This document shows, piece after piece, positions 6,925 to 14,753 of a DNA stretch of 41,741 nt. Below the pieces are notes generated by a model. The model did not search any database. It saw only the letters and a program-made list of their open reading frames with translations, and was not told where the DNA came from. The stretch's first letter is position 1. Each line of letters opens with the position of its first letter. Origin of the DNA: Nonomuraea cypriaca (GTDB lineage: Bacteria > Actinomycetota > Actinomycetes > Streptosporangiales > Streptosporangiaceae); the NCBI RefSeq assembly GCF_015645445.1, contig NZ_JADOGI010000083.1, positions 1 through 41,741 on the forward strand, in the 5' to 3' direction. A program made the translations under genes and the position numbers.

Positions 6925-7719
6925 ATGGCTAAGATCGCATGCTCAGGTTGTGGAGATCTGAAGGTCGTCCCCGCGGGTAAGACCGAAGTCCTCTGTCACC
7001 CATGCCGGCGGACTCGTAAGCAGAAGTCGTGCGAGGTGTGTGGCACTGACTTCACTACCTATCGCCTCGGGTACGACGCCTGCGGCCAGGAATGTGGGAA
7101 GGTTCTCGCCTCACGACGCCACCCTAATCCGAACTACGGCAAGCCTAAGACCTCTCGGCCATGTGAAGGCTGCGGTGAGGACTTCATTCCGAACCGTGAG
7201 ACCAGGCCACAGAAGTGCTGCTCCCGTGAGTGCGGCGTCAAGGTCAGACCACCGCGGGCGCGTAAGGAACCTGAGCTTAAGGTCATCGAGATCAATGAGG
7301 TTGCCTGCGCTGAGTGTGGTGACCCAACCATCTACGTCGGAGTACCCAAGAAGTATTGCTCAGACGAGTGCAGCAAGACAGTCCACAACCGTCGAGCCCT
7401 CAAGCGAATCCTCAACAAGTACCACAGCAATCCCGCCTACCGAGATGAGGTCCTTGCCCGAGCACATGCCAGACGAGCAGACAAGTTAGGGCTGGGTTCA
7501 GCAAAGGTCGTGCTCTCACACCTGATCGAGAGAGACGAGAAGGTGTGCGGGATCTGTAGTGCACTGGTCGTCGATACCACTGGGCCAATGAAGCCGAGCA
7601 TCGACCACATCATTCCGTTGAGTCGAGGCGGAGAGCACAGCATGACCAACGTCCAGCTCTCGCACTACCGATGCAACCTGAGCAAGAACAACAAACTCGA
7701 ATCGGAGATGGCAGCGTAG
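6925..7719 (+). CDS. Multi-zinc-ribbon HNH endonuclease upstream of TerS
   Basis: The ATG at 6925 follows CAAGGAGAAGTA (AAGGAG 5 nt before the codon). The 264-residue protein has four CxxC-type clusters: residues ~5-27 (CSGCGD..CHPC), ~34-54 (CEVC..CGQEC), ~70-91 (CEGC..CCSREC) and ~113-133 (CAEC..YCSDEC). The C-terminal HNH domain has CGIC near 208, SIDHIIPLSRGG, then NVQLSHYRCNLSKNN. HNH proteins beside terminase assist cos cleavage in HK97-like phages, so a packaging role is likely. The serial ribbons are unusual and suggest extended DNA recognition. Confidence 0.85.
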   Translation: MAKIACSGCGDLKVVPAGKTEVLCHPCRRTRKQKSCEVCGTDFTTYRLGYDACGQECGKVLASRRHPNPNYGKPKTSRPCEGCGEDFIPNRETRPQKCCSRECGVKVRPPRARKEPELKVIEINEVACAECGDPTIYVGVPKKYCSDECSKTVHNRRALKRILNKYHSNPAYRDEVLARAHARRADKLGLGSAKVVLSHLIERDEKVCGICSALVVDTTGPMKPSIDHIIPLSRGGEHSMTNVQLSHYRCNLSKNNKLESEMAA

Positions 7720-7833
7720 CTCACAGTGACCCAATTATTCCCGTGCGTTAGGGGAAGACCTGACCCTGTTACCTCCTCGAAAAAGATGTGTACGGGTTGG
7801 GGAGTTTCACTAACTTGAAAGGAGGCTCAGCGC
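7720..7833. other. HNH-TerS spacer, possible cos region
   Basis: 114 bases without a gene, ending in AAAGGAGG for TerS. In P27-type phages with a flanking HNH gene the cohesive end site often lies beside TerS. No symmetrical cos-like motif can be proven by eye. Confidence 0.25.
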
Positions 7834-8226
7834 ATGCCTGGACCGCTACCTAAGGCCGACAAGACAAGGCGCAACAAGCCCAGGACACTCGACGCTCGTA
7901 ACGGAGAAGTGCCCGAGGCTCCCGAGAACCTACCCGATTACCTGCTGCCTGCGTGGATCGCTTACTGGGGGTCCGCGGCTGCATCGCTCATAGACGTGGA
8001 TAGTGACCTGGTCCTGGTTGCCCGTCTGTTCAGGGCCTATGCCGCGATTGATGAGGCCACGTCGAGGCTTGAAGAGGAGTTCTCGACCGCTGCCATCAAT
8101 ACGTTTGTGAAGCTCTCGGCAGAAGCCCGCATGCTCGAAAACGCACTTGGTTGCTCTCCTCGTAGCCGTGCTGCCCTTGGTGTAACGAGTTCTGATTCCA
8201 ATGGCTCACTAGACGATTACCTGTAG
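7834..8226 (+). CDS. Terminase small subunit (P27 family)
   Basis: A 130-residue protein that recognises phage DNA and loads TerL. It begins MPGPLPKADKTRRNKPRTLD, the basic Pro-rich start typical of P27-type TerS in actinophages. The helical central part follows (LPDYLLPAWIAYWGSAAASL and the SRLEEEF-TFVKLSAEARMLENALG region), ending in a short C-terminal tail with a terminal DDYL. It starts 9 nt after AAAGGAGG and is followed after 21 nt by TerL. Confidence 0.85.
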   Translation: MPGPLPKADKTRRNKPRTLDARNGEVPEAPENLPDYLLPAWIAYWGSAAASLIDVDSDLVLVARLFRAYAAIDEATSRLEEEFSTAAINTFVKLSAEARMLENALGCSPRSRAALGVTSSDSNGSLDDYL

Positions 8227-8247
8227 CCCTCAAGGAGGTGGTGAGGC

Positions 8248-9786
8248 ATGAGTGATTGGACCAAGCTACCTCCTCGATTCCTGGAAGCCCTCACCAAGCA
8301 CAACGGGCCTATCCCTCCTCCCGAGCGCACCCTTGGACCACAGATCGTTGAGTGGCTAAGCAAGGTAGCGGTCTTCGGAGAAGGGGATAGGTTCGGTCAG
8401 CCTGTAGTGCTAGAGCCATTCCAACGGGCCATCTTCTGGAAGCTATTCGAGCTGAAGGATGATGGCTCCAGGCGTTACCGCTTCGCCCTCATCAGCCTAG
8501 GTAAGGGCAGTGGGAAGACTCCTCTCGGTGGTTGGGTAGCGACCGCTGAATTGGCCGGCCCTGTGGTCTTCGATGGTTGGAATCCTGATGGAAGTCCGAA
8601 GGCCACACGAAGGACTTCCCCTGACATCCTGGTAATGGCCTCTAGCTACATGCAGGCCGACATGATCCTTGATGAGGTCCGAACTACCTTCACCGAGGGT
8701 CCTCTAGCCAAGCACGCCAATACCTTTCAGGGTGTTGTCCAGCTCAAGGGAAGCCGCGGTAAGGCCAGACGGATCCCCGCAACGGTTAGACAGGCTGACG
8801 GCTCGAAGGCCACCGTGCTCCTGATCGACGAAGCCCACGAGCTGATAACCGAGCGCCACGAGAATGCTTACGATGTGGCCGCGGCTGGTACTGCTAAGCG
8901 CTCTGATTCGCTGACTGCCCTGTTCTCAACGGCCGGCTACGACCTGAGCACCCTCTTTGGTAAGCAGGTCGCTAGAGGGCTCCGAGGTGACTTCACCGAC
9001 GAGGAGCTGTTCTTCTACATGCAGGCCGAGGAAGGTCTTGATCCCACCAATGATGAGGATATCGCCAAGGGCATCACGCAGGCGAACCCTCTTGTTGAGT
9101 CGGGTATCGCCAATGTCAACAGGCTGGTATCGCAGTTCAAGTCCATGCCAGTCTTCCGAGCTAAGCGGTATCTGTGGAACCAGTGGACGAATACGGATGA
9201 GTCCTGGCTTCCAGTCGGTGCTTGGGATAGGTGCAAGGGAGAGACCACCTTTGACCCCTCGCTCCCTACGTGGCTCGGGGTGGACATGGCTATCAAGAGG
9301 GACTCTGCCGCGGTGGTGATGCTGCAACGGCGCCTCGATGGCAAGTTGCAGGCTTCCTCTCGTATCTGGTTTCCCAATGGTGAGCTTATCGACCAGGAGG
9401 AGGTTGACGACTACATCCGCTCTGTCTGTGCGACTCAGAACGTCCTGTGGATAGGAGCTGATGAAGCTTGGTGGCCAACACTCCCGACTCTCGAAGCTGA
9501 GGGCCTACCGATCGTACGTGTCCCTCAAATGGGTCGGAATATGGTCTACGCCTACTCCAAGACCTACCGAGTGATTGTTGACGGTGTGCTTGTCCATGAC
9601 GGCGCACCAGACTTCAGTGACCAGATCGCCTCAGCCGTACCGCAGTCCACAGACGGAGGTTGGCGACTACGTAAGGGCAAGCAGAAGCGCCGTATCGACT
9701 CATGCCCCGCACTGGCAGGAGCTGTCTTTGTGTCCGAACTTGAAGTTGAAACCGAACCCGTAATCCCACGATCGGAGGTGTTCTAG
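8248..9786 (+). CDS. Terminase large subunit
   Basis: The 512-residue ATPase-nuclease motor that packages DNA into the prohead. Residues 84-91 (LGKGSGKT) are Walker A. Residues ~190-197 (VLLIDEAH) are Walker B with the catalytic Glu. A coupling motif follows (LFSTAGYD, near 226). The C-terminal RNase H-like nuclease begins near 340 with GVDMAIKRDSAAVVML, with a further acidic site at GADEAW. Full length for the family. AAGGAGGTG precedes the start. The stop TAG directly abuts the ATG of the next gene. Confidence 0.95.
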   Translation: MSDWTKLPPRFLEALTKHNGPIPPPERTLGPQIVEWLSKVAVFGEGDRFGQPVVLEPFQRAIFWKLFELKDDGSRRYRFALISLGKGSGKTPLGGWVATAELAGPVVFDGWNPDGSPKATRRTSPDILVMASSYMQADMILDEVRTTFTEGPLAKHANTFQGVVQLKGSRGKARRIPATVRQADGSKATVLLIDEAHELITERHENAYDVAAAGTAKRSDSLTALFSTAGYDLSTLFGKQVARGLRGDFTDEELFFYMQAEEGLDPTNDEDIAKGITQANPLVESGIANVNRLVSQFKSMPVFRAKRYLWNQWTNTDESWLPVGAWDRCKGETTFDPSLPTWLGVDMAIKRDSAAVVMLQRRLDGKLQASSRIWFPNGELIDQEEVDDYIRSVCATQNVLWIGADEAWWPTLPTLEAEGLPIVRVPQMGRNMVYAYSKTYRVIVDGVLVHDGAPDFSDQIASAVPQSTDGGWRLRKGKQKRRIDSCPALAGAVFVSELEVETEPVIPRSEVF

Positions 9787-9981
9787 ATGGTCAAGAAGTA
9801 CCTGTCTACGAAGTTCAAGCAGTGGTTCTCCCCTAAGCAGGGACCAGCCACAAGTCAATACATCGGCCTATGTATGTGCGTTGGTGGCCTCCTGGTCCTG
9901 GTTGGCTTCGGTTGGGCTCTCCTGGCGGCCGGCGTTATCACCACTGCCCTAGGAACTCTTAAGGAAATGGGGAGGCTCTGA
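9787..9981 (+). CDS. Small membrane protein between TerL and portal
   Basis: A 64-residue protein: basic amphipathic N-terminus (MVKKYLSTKFKQWFS), then one or two tightly spaced membrane helices (residues ~25-57, Gly/Leu/Val-rich). GGAGGTG lies in the end of TerL, and the stop overlaps the portal ATG by one base (TGATG), so translation is coupled. Holin-like peptides of this kind occur between terminase and portal in some actinophages; function unproven. It is one of three membrane proteins that could serve as holin. Confidence 0.65.
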   Translation: MVKKYLSTKFKQWFSPKQGPATSQYIGLCMCVGGLLVLVGFGWALLAAGVITTALGTLKEMGRL

Positions 9982-11123
9982 TGCTTGGAACGACCTTCAC
10001 ACGAGCTAAGAACATTGAGATCACAGACACCATCTCAGGGGCCTCGGAGCTGTTCGTCATCCATGACCACCTTGCCCCCGACTTCGCTACTGGTGCCTTC
10101 CGTGGTGGCATGTCTCTTCCTGGTGCCTGGAGAGCGGCCAACCTGATTGCTGACCTCATCGGCGGTATTCCTTGGCATGCCTACCGTGAGCGAGGGGGAG
10201 AGCCCGTAAGGAAGCTCGACCCTACTCCTCCCCTACTGGAACAGCCTGCACCGCCAGAGACTCGGATCAATACCTTCTCCTCGTGGGCGCTGGATCTGCT
10301 GTGGAACGGTAACGCGGTTGGGCTCATCGCTGACAGGAACTCTGATGGCTACCCGACTGCTGTGAACCCCGTTCCTTCGGACATGGTTCAGATTCGTCGA
10401 GTGACCGAGGGTATGGATAGCATCCTGCCGATTGGTGAGATCGAGTATTCCTTTGGGACTCTCAAGAACCTCGGCCCACACGACGTCATCCACATCAAGG
10501 GCCCGCACGCTCCTGGTGAACTCCGCGGCATGGGCGTCCTGGAAACTCACCTCGACACTCTCGGCCTCGGTAAGGAACAGAACAGACAGGCAAGGTCCCT
10601 CACCAAGCACGGCGTTCCTACTGGACTCCTGAAGTCGATGAACCCTGACCTGACCAAGCCGGAAGCCGAAACGCTGAAGGCTGGTTGGCTGGCTTCTCAG
10701 AGGGATCGTACGGTGGCTGTCCTGAATGCCTCTACCGAGTTCGTTCCGCTGTCCTGGAATCCGGAGGAGCTTCAGTTGGTCGAGGCCCGCAAGTTCACTC
10801 TCCACGAACTCGCGCTCATCTTCGGGATTCCGCTCTCGTTCCTTGGTGTGGAGCAGTCGAGCAGGACTTACACCAACGTCGAGCAGGAGGCGGTGAACAT
10901 CCTCAAGTTCTCGCTGAACGGTCACCTGGTGAGGTTCGAGCAGGCTCTCTCACTTCACTTCCCGAATGGGACTTGGGTGAAGGGCAATGTGGATGGCCTC
11001 CTTAGGTCGGACAGCCACACTCGCTACGAGACGCACAAGATTGGCCTCGACGCCGGCTTCCTCACTATCAACGAGGTCCGGGAGCTTGAGGACCTTCCCC
11101 CGATTGGAGATGCGAATGAGTGA
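9981..11123 (+). CDS. Portal protein (HK97 family)
   Basis: A 380-residue subunit of the dodecameric portal, the DNA gate and head-tail vertex. Typical HK97 portal features are present: an N-terminal AWRAANLIADLIGGIPW helix, WALDLLWNGNAVGLI near residue 95, a central stem/crown part with KHGVPTGLLK, then FGIPLSFLGVEQSSRTYTNVEQE near 280, and the C-terminal TINEVRELEDLPPI ending. ATG overlaps the previous stop. The end overlaps the protease start by 8 nt, consistent with coupled head genes. Confidence 0.95.
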   Translation: MLGTTFTRAKNIEITDTISGASELFVIHDHLAPDFATGAFRGGMSLPGAWRAANLIADLIGGIPWHAYRERGGEPVRKLDPTPPLLEQPAPPETRINTFSSWALDLLWNGNAVGLIADRNSDGYPTAVNPVPSDMVQIRRVTEGMDSILPIGEIEYSFGTLKNLGPHDVIHIKGPHAPGELRGMGVLETHLDTLGLGKEQNRQARSLTKHGVPTGLLKSMNPDLTKPEAETLKAGWLASQRDRTVAVLNASTEFVPLSWNPEELQLVEARKFTLHELALIFGIPLSFLGVEQSSRTYTNVEQEAVNILKFSLNGHLVRFEQALSLHFPNGTWVKGNVDGLLRSDSHTRYETHKIGLDAGFLTINEVRELEDLPPIGDANE

Positions 11124-11685
11124 CAGTGCAGACATCGTCTATCGCAGCTACGTCCCAGACCTCGAAGTCCGCTCTGCCGCTAAGGGTGGTGATGGGCGTA
11201 CCGTCGTTGGCCTAGCGGTGCCCTACAACAGCCCTCAGAGGATCGATGCGAGGCTCACCGAGCAGTTCGCCAGGTCAGCATTCAACCGTCAGCTAGAGGC
11301 AGCTCACAGGATTCCACTGACTCGGGAGCACATGGCCCATGGTGGAACTCTGATCGGTAAGACCATCCTGCTTCGAGATGACTCCGCAGGATTGTATGGC
11401 GAATGGCGTATCTCCCGGACTGCCGTTGGTGACGAGACGCTGGAACTCATCAAGGATGGCGTCCTGTCTCACCTGTCCGTTGGCTTCAGGTCCAAGCAGG
11501 ATCGCAGGCTCCAGGACGGAACCATCGAGCGTGTCACTGCGGAACTCCGTGAAGTGTCTGTGGTCCTCGAAGGTGCCTATGGCGATCACGCCGCTGTGGC
11601 CGAGGTCCGCTCTATCGAGGAGGGCCTAACCCGACTCGAAGAGGCTCGTCAGATCTTCGCCAATCTCCCGATCCTCCCATCGTGA
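11116..11685 (+). CDS. Prohead protease (HK97 family)
   Basis: A 189-residue serine protease that cleaves the delta domain of the capsid protein during maturation. Start chosen at ATG 11116, inside the portal end, giving MSDSADIVYRSYVPDLEVRS; a longer frame upstream is a portal shadow. Catalytic His is in TREHM (about residue 72) and Ser in SHLSVGF (about 121), the usual spacing. An acidic helix at the C-terminus (EVRSIEEGLTRLEEARQ) fits capsid targeting. The capsid gene lies 750 nt downstream, separated by a membrane protein and two tRNAs. Confidence 0.92.
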   Translation: MSDSADIVYRSYVPDLEVRSAAKGGDGRTVVGLAVPYNSPQRIDARLTEQFARSAFNRQLEAAHRIPLTREHMAHGGTLIGKTILLRDDSAGLYGEWRISRTAVGDETLELIKDGVLSHLSVGFRSKQDRRLQDGTIERVTAELREVSVVLEGAYGDHAAVAEVRSIEEGLTRLEEARQIFANLPILPS

Positions 11686-11773
11686 CACCTCTCCGAGGCA
11701 GCACGACCTAACTATCCTTTCATCGACCATCCCCCAATGTAAGGAAACCCACATCGACTAAAGGAGTGTGCCT

Positions 11774-12016
11774 ATGGAAATCCCTGAGTGGGGCTGGATT
11801 GCTTGGTTAGCTGTCTCGGCTGGTGGCTTCGCTGTTCTGGAAGGCATCGCCCTGGTAACCGAGGACAAGCCCGACACCCTGAGCGAGAACATCCGGAAGT
11901 GGCTGGGTATCGATCCTGTGTCCAAGAGGAAGCGTGTGGCTGTGCCTGTGTTCGCCGGCTCCCTCATCGCCTTCCTGGCCTGGTTCATCCCCCACATCGT
12001 CTGGTCCATCTGGTAA
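11774..12016 (+). CDS. Two-TM small membrane protein
   Basis: An 80-residue protein. ATG 11774 has AAGGAG 7 nt upstream; a GTG two codons earlier is less well placed. Hydrophobic segments at residues ~8-28 (IAWLAVSAGGFAVLEGIALV) and ~58-78 (FAGSLIAFLAWFIPHIVWSI) flank a charged loop (EDKPDTLSENIRKWLGIDPV, SKRKR). This hairpin-like topology resembles holins or the RstB-like membrane proteins of actinophages, but it sits between protease and capsid. Function unknown. Confidence 0.65.
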   Translation: MEIPEWGWIAWLAVSAGGFAVLEGIALVTEDKPDTLSENIRKWLGIDPVSKRKRVAVPVFAGSLIAFLAWFIPHIVWSIW

Positions 12017-12053
12017 AGCGCAACCAACCTCGTTCCTTGTGGGCGGGGTTCGT

Positions 12054-12132
12054 AGCGGGTTAGGGGAGTTCGGCCGTCCCCGCTGTCCTCATAAGTCAGA
12101 GATCGCAGGTTCAAATCCTGTACCCGCCACCA
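12054..12132 (+). tRNA. tRNA-Met (CAT anticodon), CCA encoded
   Basis: Acceptor AGCGGGT/ACCCGCC (six pairs, A1-C72 unpaired), T8 A9, D stem GGGG/CCCC with A14 and GG in the loop. Anticodon arm CTGTC-CTCATAA-GTCAG (one T-T mismatch; anticodon 12090-12092). Five-nt variable loop, T arm GCAGG-TTCAAAT-CCTGT, then A and CCA. The 1-72 mismatch recalls initiator tRNA, but the three consecutive G-C pairs of initiators in the anticodon stem are missing. CAT could also decode Ile if the C is lysidine-modified. Confidence 0.85.
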
Positions 12133-12186
12133 CACCACCTCACGTGACTGCGTAGCTATATGAGTCCGTGCAGGTGGTGCATCTAT

Positions 12187-12258
12187 GGCTAGTAGCTCAA
12201 TTGGCAGAGCAACCGCCTCCAAAACGGTAGGTTCTCGGTTCGAATCCGGGCTAGCCAG
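12187..12258 (+). tRNA. tRNA-Trp (CCA anticodon), 3' CCA not encoded
   Basis: Perfect 7-bp acceptor TGGCTAG/CTAGCCA, D arm GCTC/GAGC, anticodon arm ACCGC-CTCCAAA-ACGGT (anticodon 12220-12222), T arm CTCGG-TTCGAAT-CCGGG, discriminator G. The loop CTCCAAA is typical of bacterial tRNA-Trp. Lies 55 nt after tRNA-Met, probably in the same transcript. Confidence 0.9.
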
Positions 12259-12435
12259 CAACCTCAAGCCAAGTGCACAGGCCCGAGGAACAGAAACACA
12301 TCGACACCTCAACCCCTAGTCCTGCTTGTGGGATGACACCTCGGCTTATCCTCCGGACGCCGACACCTCATCTTGGGCCCTACGTTGACACCTCGATCAT
12401 CCATGAATGCAGTGCTAACGAAAGGACTTACCACC

Positions 12436-13728
12436 ATGACGAACCCGTACCTCAAGAAGCTCCGCGGCCAGTACGACAGCCTCAAGGTCAGCATGGAAGG
12501 TCTCCAGACCCGAGCTGCGGACGAGGGTCGTGACCTGTCTGAGGATGAGCTTCGTTCCGTCAAGGACCAGAGCGCTACCGCGAAGGGCCTGGCCGAGCAG
12601 ATCGAGTCCCTGACCGAGATCGAGAACCGTAACCGGAAGGTGGCTGAGCTTGCGACCGCTGCGGAGGGCACTGAGCAGACTCGCGCCCTGGGCATCACTG
12701 CCACCGATCGGGACCCTGGCCACTACCGCAAGGATGGGGGTCACTCATTCTTCGGTGACCTCTACCGCGCTCGGTCCCTCGGTGACGACGTGGCCAGTGA
12801 CCGACTGACCCAGCACAACCGAGCCCTGTCCACTGGTACGAACGGCCCTGGCATTGTTCCTCCGAAGTGGATGACCGATGAGTTCGCGGCGCTCCCCTAT
12901 CAGGGTCGCGCTCTGGCCAACGTCGTCCGGAACATTCCCCTGGGCAGTGACGCTCGACCGATCACGCTCCCGAAGCAGACGGCCGGCACTGCGGTTGGTG
13001 GTCAGGTTGGCGATGCCGAGAACGGCGCGATCGTCAGCACGGACGCCTGGGACTCGGACGTTGACACGATCGTTCCGAAGGCTGTTGCTGGTGCTCAGCT
13101 TGTCTCGCGTCAGATGCTCGACATGTCGTCTCCGGCGGTTGACATCCTGATCTACGGTGACCTCCTGGCGGCCTACAACAAGGAGATCGAGAACAAGCTT
13201 GGTGTTGCCCTGCTGGGTGTCGGTACTCCTCTGACGGCTACCCAGGCTCAGTTCATCGCCCACGCCTCGACTGGTGGGACGTTCGCGCCTGACCTGGTTG
13301 TGCGTGCGGGTGTGGCTGTCCGCAGTGCTCGTCACCAGGCGGCCAACATCCTGGCTATGACCCCTGACCGGTATGGCGAGTTCCTGATGCTGAAGGACTC
13401 CACTGGTCGTCCCCTGATCACCGATGGCTCTGAAGGCCCCATGAACGTTGTGGGTGTCGGCTCGGTCAACGTCGATGGTCGGATCAAGGGCTTCGGTGTC
13501 GTGGTCTCGGCTGGTATGGACGACGCTACGGCTAACCAGGACTCGTTCTCGGTGTTCCACTCGCCTGATGTCCTGCTGTTCGAGTCCAACCTTCTGCGCT
13601 TCCGCTACGACGAGCCCAATGGCCCTGAGTCGGTGAAGCTCGGTATCTGGCGGTATGCGGCTGTGGCTGTTCGTCAGGGTACTCGTGCGGTGAAGAACGT
13701 CGAGATCGACACCACTCCTGCCGGCTGA
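12436..13728 (+). CDS. Major capsid protein (HK97 fold)
   Basis: Start at ATG 12436 (AAAGGA 11 nt upstream) gives 430 residues. The first ~75 residues are a charged coiled coil (LRGQYDSLKVSMEGLQTRAA onward), the delta/scaffold domain removed by the protease. The HK97-fold part begins near residue 115-130 (GTNGPGIVPPKWMTDEFAAL) with the usual P-domain and A-domain motifs (VPKAVAGAQLVSRQMLDMSS; the C-terminal LGIWRYAAVAVRQGTRAVK). Full length for the family. A strong stem-loop follows at 13740. Confidence 0.95.
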   Translation: MTNPYLKKLRGQYDSLKVSMEGLQTRAADEGRDLSEDELRSVKDQSATAKGLAEQIESLTEIENRNRKVAELATAAEGTEQTRALGITATDRDPGHYRKDGGHSFFGDLYRARSLGDDVASDRLTQHNRALSTGTNGPGIVPPKWMTDEFAALPYQGRALANVVRNIPLGSDARPITLPKQTAGTAVGGQVGDAENGAIVSTDAWDSDVDTIVPKAVAGAQLVSRQMLDMSSPAVDILIYGDLLAAYNKEIENKLGVALLGVGTPLTATQAQFIAHASTGGTFAPDLVVRAGVAVRSARHQAANILAMTPDRYGEFLMLKDSTGRPLITDGSEGPMNVVGVGSVNVDGRIKGFGVVVSAGMDDATANQDSFSVFHSPDVLLFESNLLRFRYDEPNGPESVKLGIWRYAAVAVRQGTRAVKNVEIDTTPAG

Positions 13729-13739
13729 CCAATCCCGTT

Positions 13740-13771
13740 GAGAGCCGTTCCCTTTCGAGGGGGCGGCTCTC
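13740..13771 (+). terminator. Stem-loop terminator after the capsid gene
   Basis: Perfect 8-bp stem GAGAGCCG/CGGCTCTC, 16-nt loop, followed by TTCCCTTTC, 12 nt after the capsid stop. It may partly terminate late transcription to raise capsid mRNA over downstream genes. Confidence 0.7.
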
Positions 13772-13812
13772 TTCCCTTTCACCACTTCGCTACCGCTCCG
13801 TTAGGAGGCTCT

Positions 13813-14154
13813 ATGACTTGGCCACCGACGATAGATGACCTGAAGAGTGACCTCGGGATTGCTTCTGATGACACCCGAGACGACTTGAGACTTACCGCCA
13901 TGCTCCAGGCTTCGATGGCCTACGTCGAGAGAGTGCGTCCGGAGTTCGACTATACGGAGGACGCTGAGGATGTCCCTTCCTATGACCTGGTCCTGGGGAC
14001 TATCCGTCTCGCTGGCCGTTGGCACACTCGCCGGCGCTCTCCTGATGGCCTGGTGAATATGGCCGAACTTGGAGCCTCACGAGTGCCGTCCTTTGACCCT
14101 GACATCGAGAAGCTACTTGGCGTAGGGCGTTATCGAGCGTCGGTGATTGCGTGA
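13813..14154 (+). CDS. Head-tail connector (gp6-like adaptor)
   Basis: A 113-residue protein starting MTWPPTIDDLKSDLGIASDD after TAGGAGG. The pattern of an N-terminal helix with DDTRDDLRLTAMLQASMAYVE, then LVLGTIRLAGRWHTRRRSPDG and a C-terminal D-IEKLLGVGRYR, matches the head-tail connector proteins that dock under the portal. It is the first gene after the capsid, the expected place. Its stop overlaps the next gene's GTG (GTGA). Confidence 0.8.
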   Translation: MTWPPTIDDLKSDLGIASDDTRDDLRLTAMLQASMAYVERVRPEFDYTEDAEDVPSYDLVLGTIRLAGRWHTRRRSPDGLVNMAELGASRVPSFDPDIEKLLGVGRYRASVIA

Positions 14155-14507
14155 ACGCGGTTACCGGACTACGTACGTCTCTGAGCGCCTCTCTAAAGGC
14201 CGTACAGGGTGCGAGGGTATACGAGGACCCTGGAGCTTCAATGGACCCTCCTGCACTCCTTGTGGGGCCTCCTGAGCTTATGTGGGAAGGCTACGGTGCT
14301 GCTCCCTCTGGTGCTCGGGTCATGGTCTATGTGCTTGTCCCTGCGGATGACCGTGTGCTGGAAAGACTCGGCGAACTGGTCACAGAGGTAGCCGAGGTCA
14401 TCGATAGCACTCCGGATTCTGTCGTCCTCCGTGCTACTCCAGGGACGTTCACCACGGGCGGTTCAGAGCTACCAAGCTACGAAATTCTGGTCGAGGTAGC
14501 CCTGTAA
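14151..14507 (+). CDS. Tail terminator-like protein
   Basis: A 118-residue protein from GTG 14151, overlapping the connector stop by 4 nt. It shows DPPALLVGPPELMWEGYGAA, then VMVYVLVPADDRVLERLGEL and a final ELPSYEILVEVAL. This alpha/beta pattern is usual for actinophage tail terminators, which cap the tail tube below the head. A separate head-closure protein and the usual gp10-like neighbour are missing here; the latter appears at 15680. It could alternatively be a head-closure protein. Confidence 0.6.
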   Translation: MNAVTGLRTSLSASLKAVQGARVYEDPGASMDPPALLVGPPELMWEGYGAAPSGARVMVYVLVPADDRVLERLGELVTEVAEVIDSTPDSVVLRATPGTFTTGGSELPSYEILVEVAL

Positions 14508-14542
14508 TCGGGAGCTTCAGACGTGACATAGAAGCTCCCTCG

Positions 14543-14575
14543 GAGATGCCCCTAAGTACCGTCTGGAGGCATCTC
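14543..14575 (+). other. Conserved-loop hairpin, family I, copy 1
   Basis: Stem GAGATGCC/GGCATCTC enclosing CCTAAGTACCGTCTGGA (14551-14567). The same 17-nt loop recurs on different stems at 21825-21857 (opposite strand) and 21862-21891. Confidence 0.7.
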
Positions 14576-14695
14576 AAAAGCCCTGGTCGCAGGATCGCGT
14601 AGTTCCACAGGAGCGATCCTAGGCCGAATGTGGCGTTGACCCTATACCTAGTACCCCTCCGAAACACGACTCCTTAGAATCCGTCCTGGAGACAC

Positions 14696-14722
14696 GACAC
14701 ATTCACTCCGTGGTGCGTCGCT
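14696..14722. repeat. 27-nt dispersed repeat, copy B
   Basis: 24 of 27 positions identical to 6661-6687. Folds with CAC-TCC-GTG inside CGAC/GTCG. Lies 31 nt before the major tail start. Confidence 0.6.
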
Positions 14723-14753
14723 AACCCCGGGACCAGCAGAAAGGACCCCTAAC

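Larger units (their letters stand above)
14508..14753. other. Non-coding late-region gap with three perfect stem-loops
   Basis: 246 bases without a gene in an otherwise packed late region. Contains GGGAGCTTC/GAAGCTCCC (14510-14539), GAGATGCC/GGCATCTC (14543-14575) and AGGATCGC/GCGATCCT (14591-14620), then the 27-nt dispersed repeat (14696-14722). The first hairpin may terminate or process the connector-terminator mRNA. Confidence 0.6.

Noticed and set aside
7040..7489. 149-codon frame inside the zinc-ribbon HNH gene
   Set aside because: Runs in a shifted frame of a gene with clear zinc and HNH motifs, is Ser/Arg/Thr-rich and has no ribosome site.
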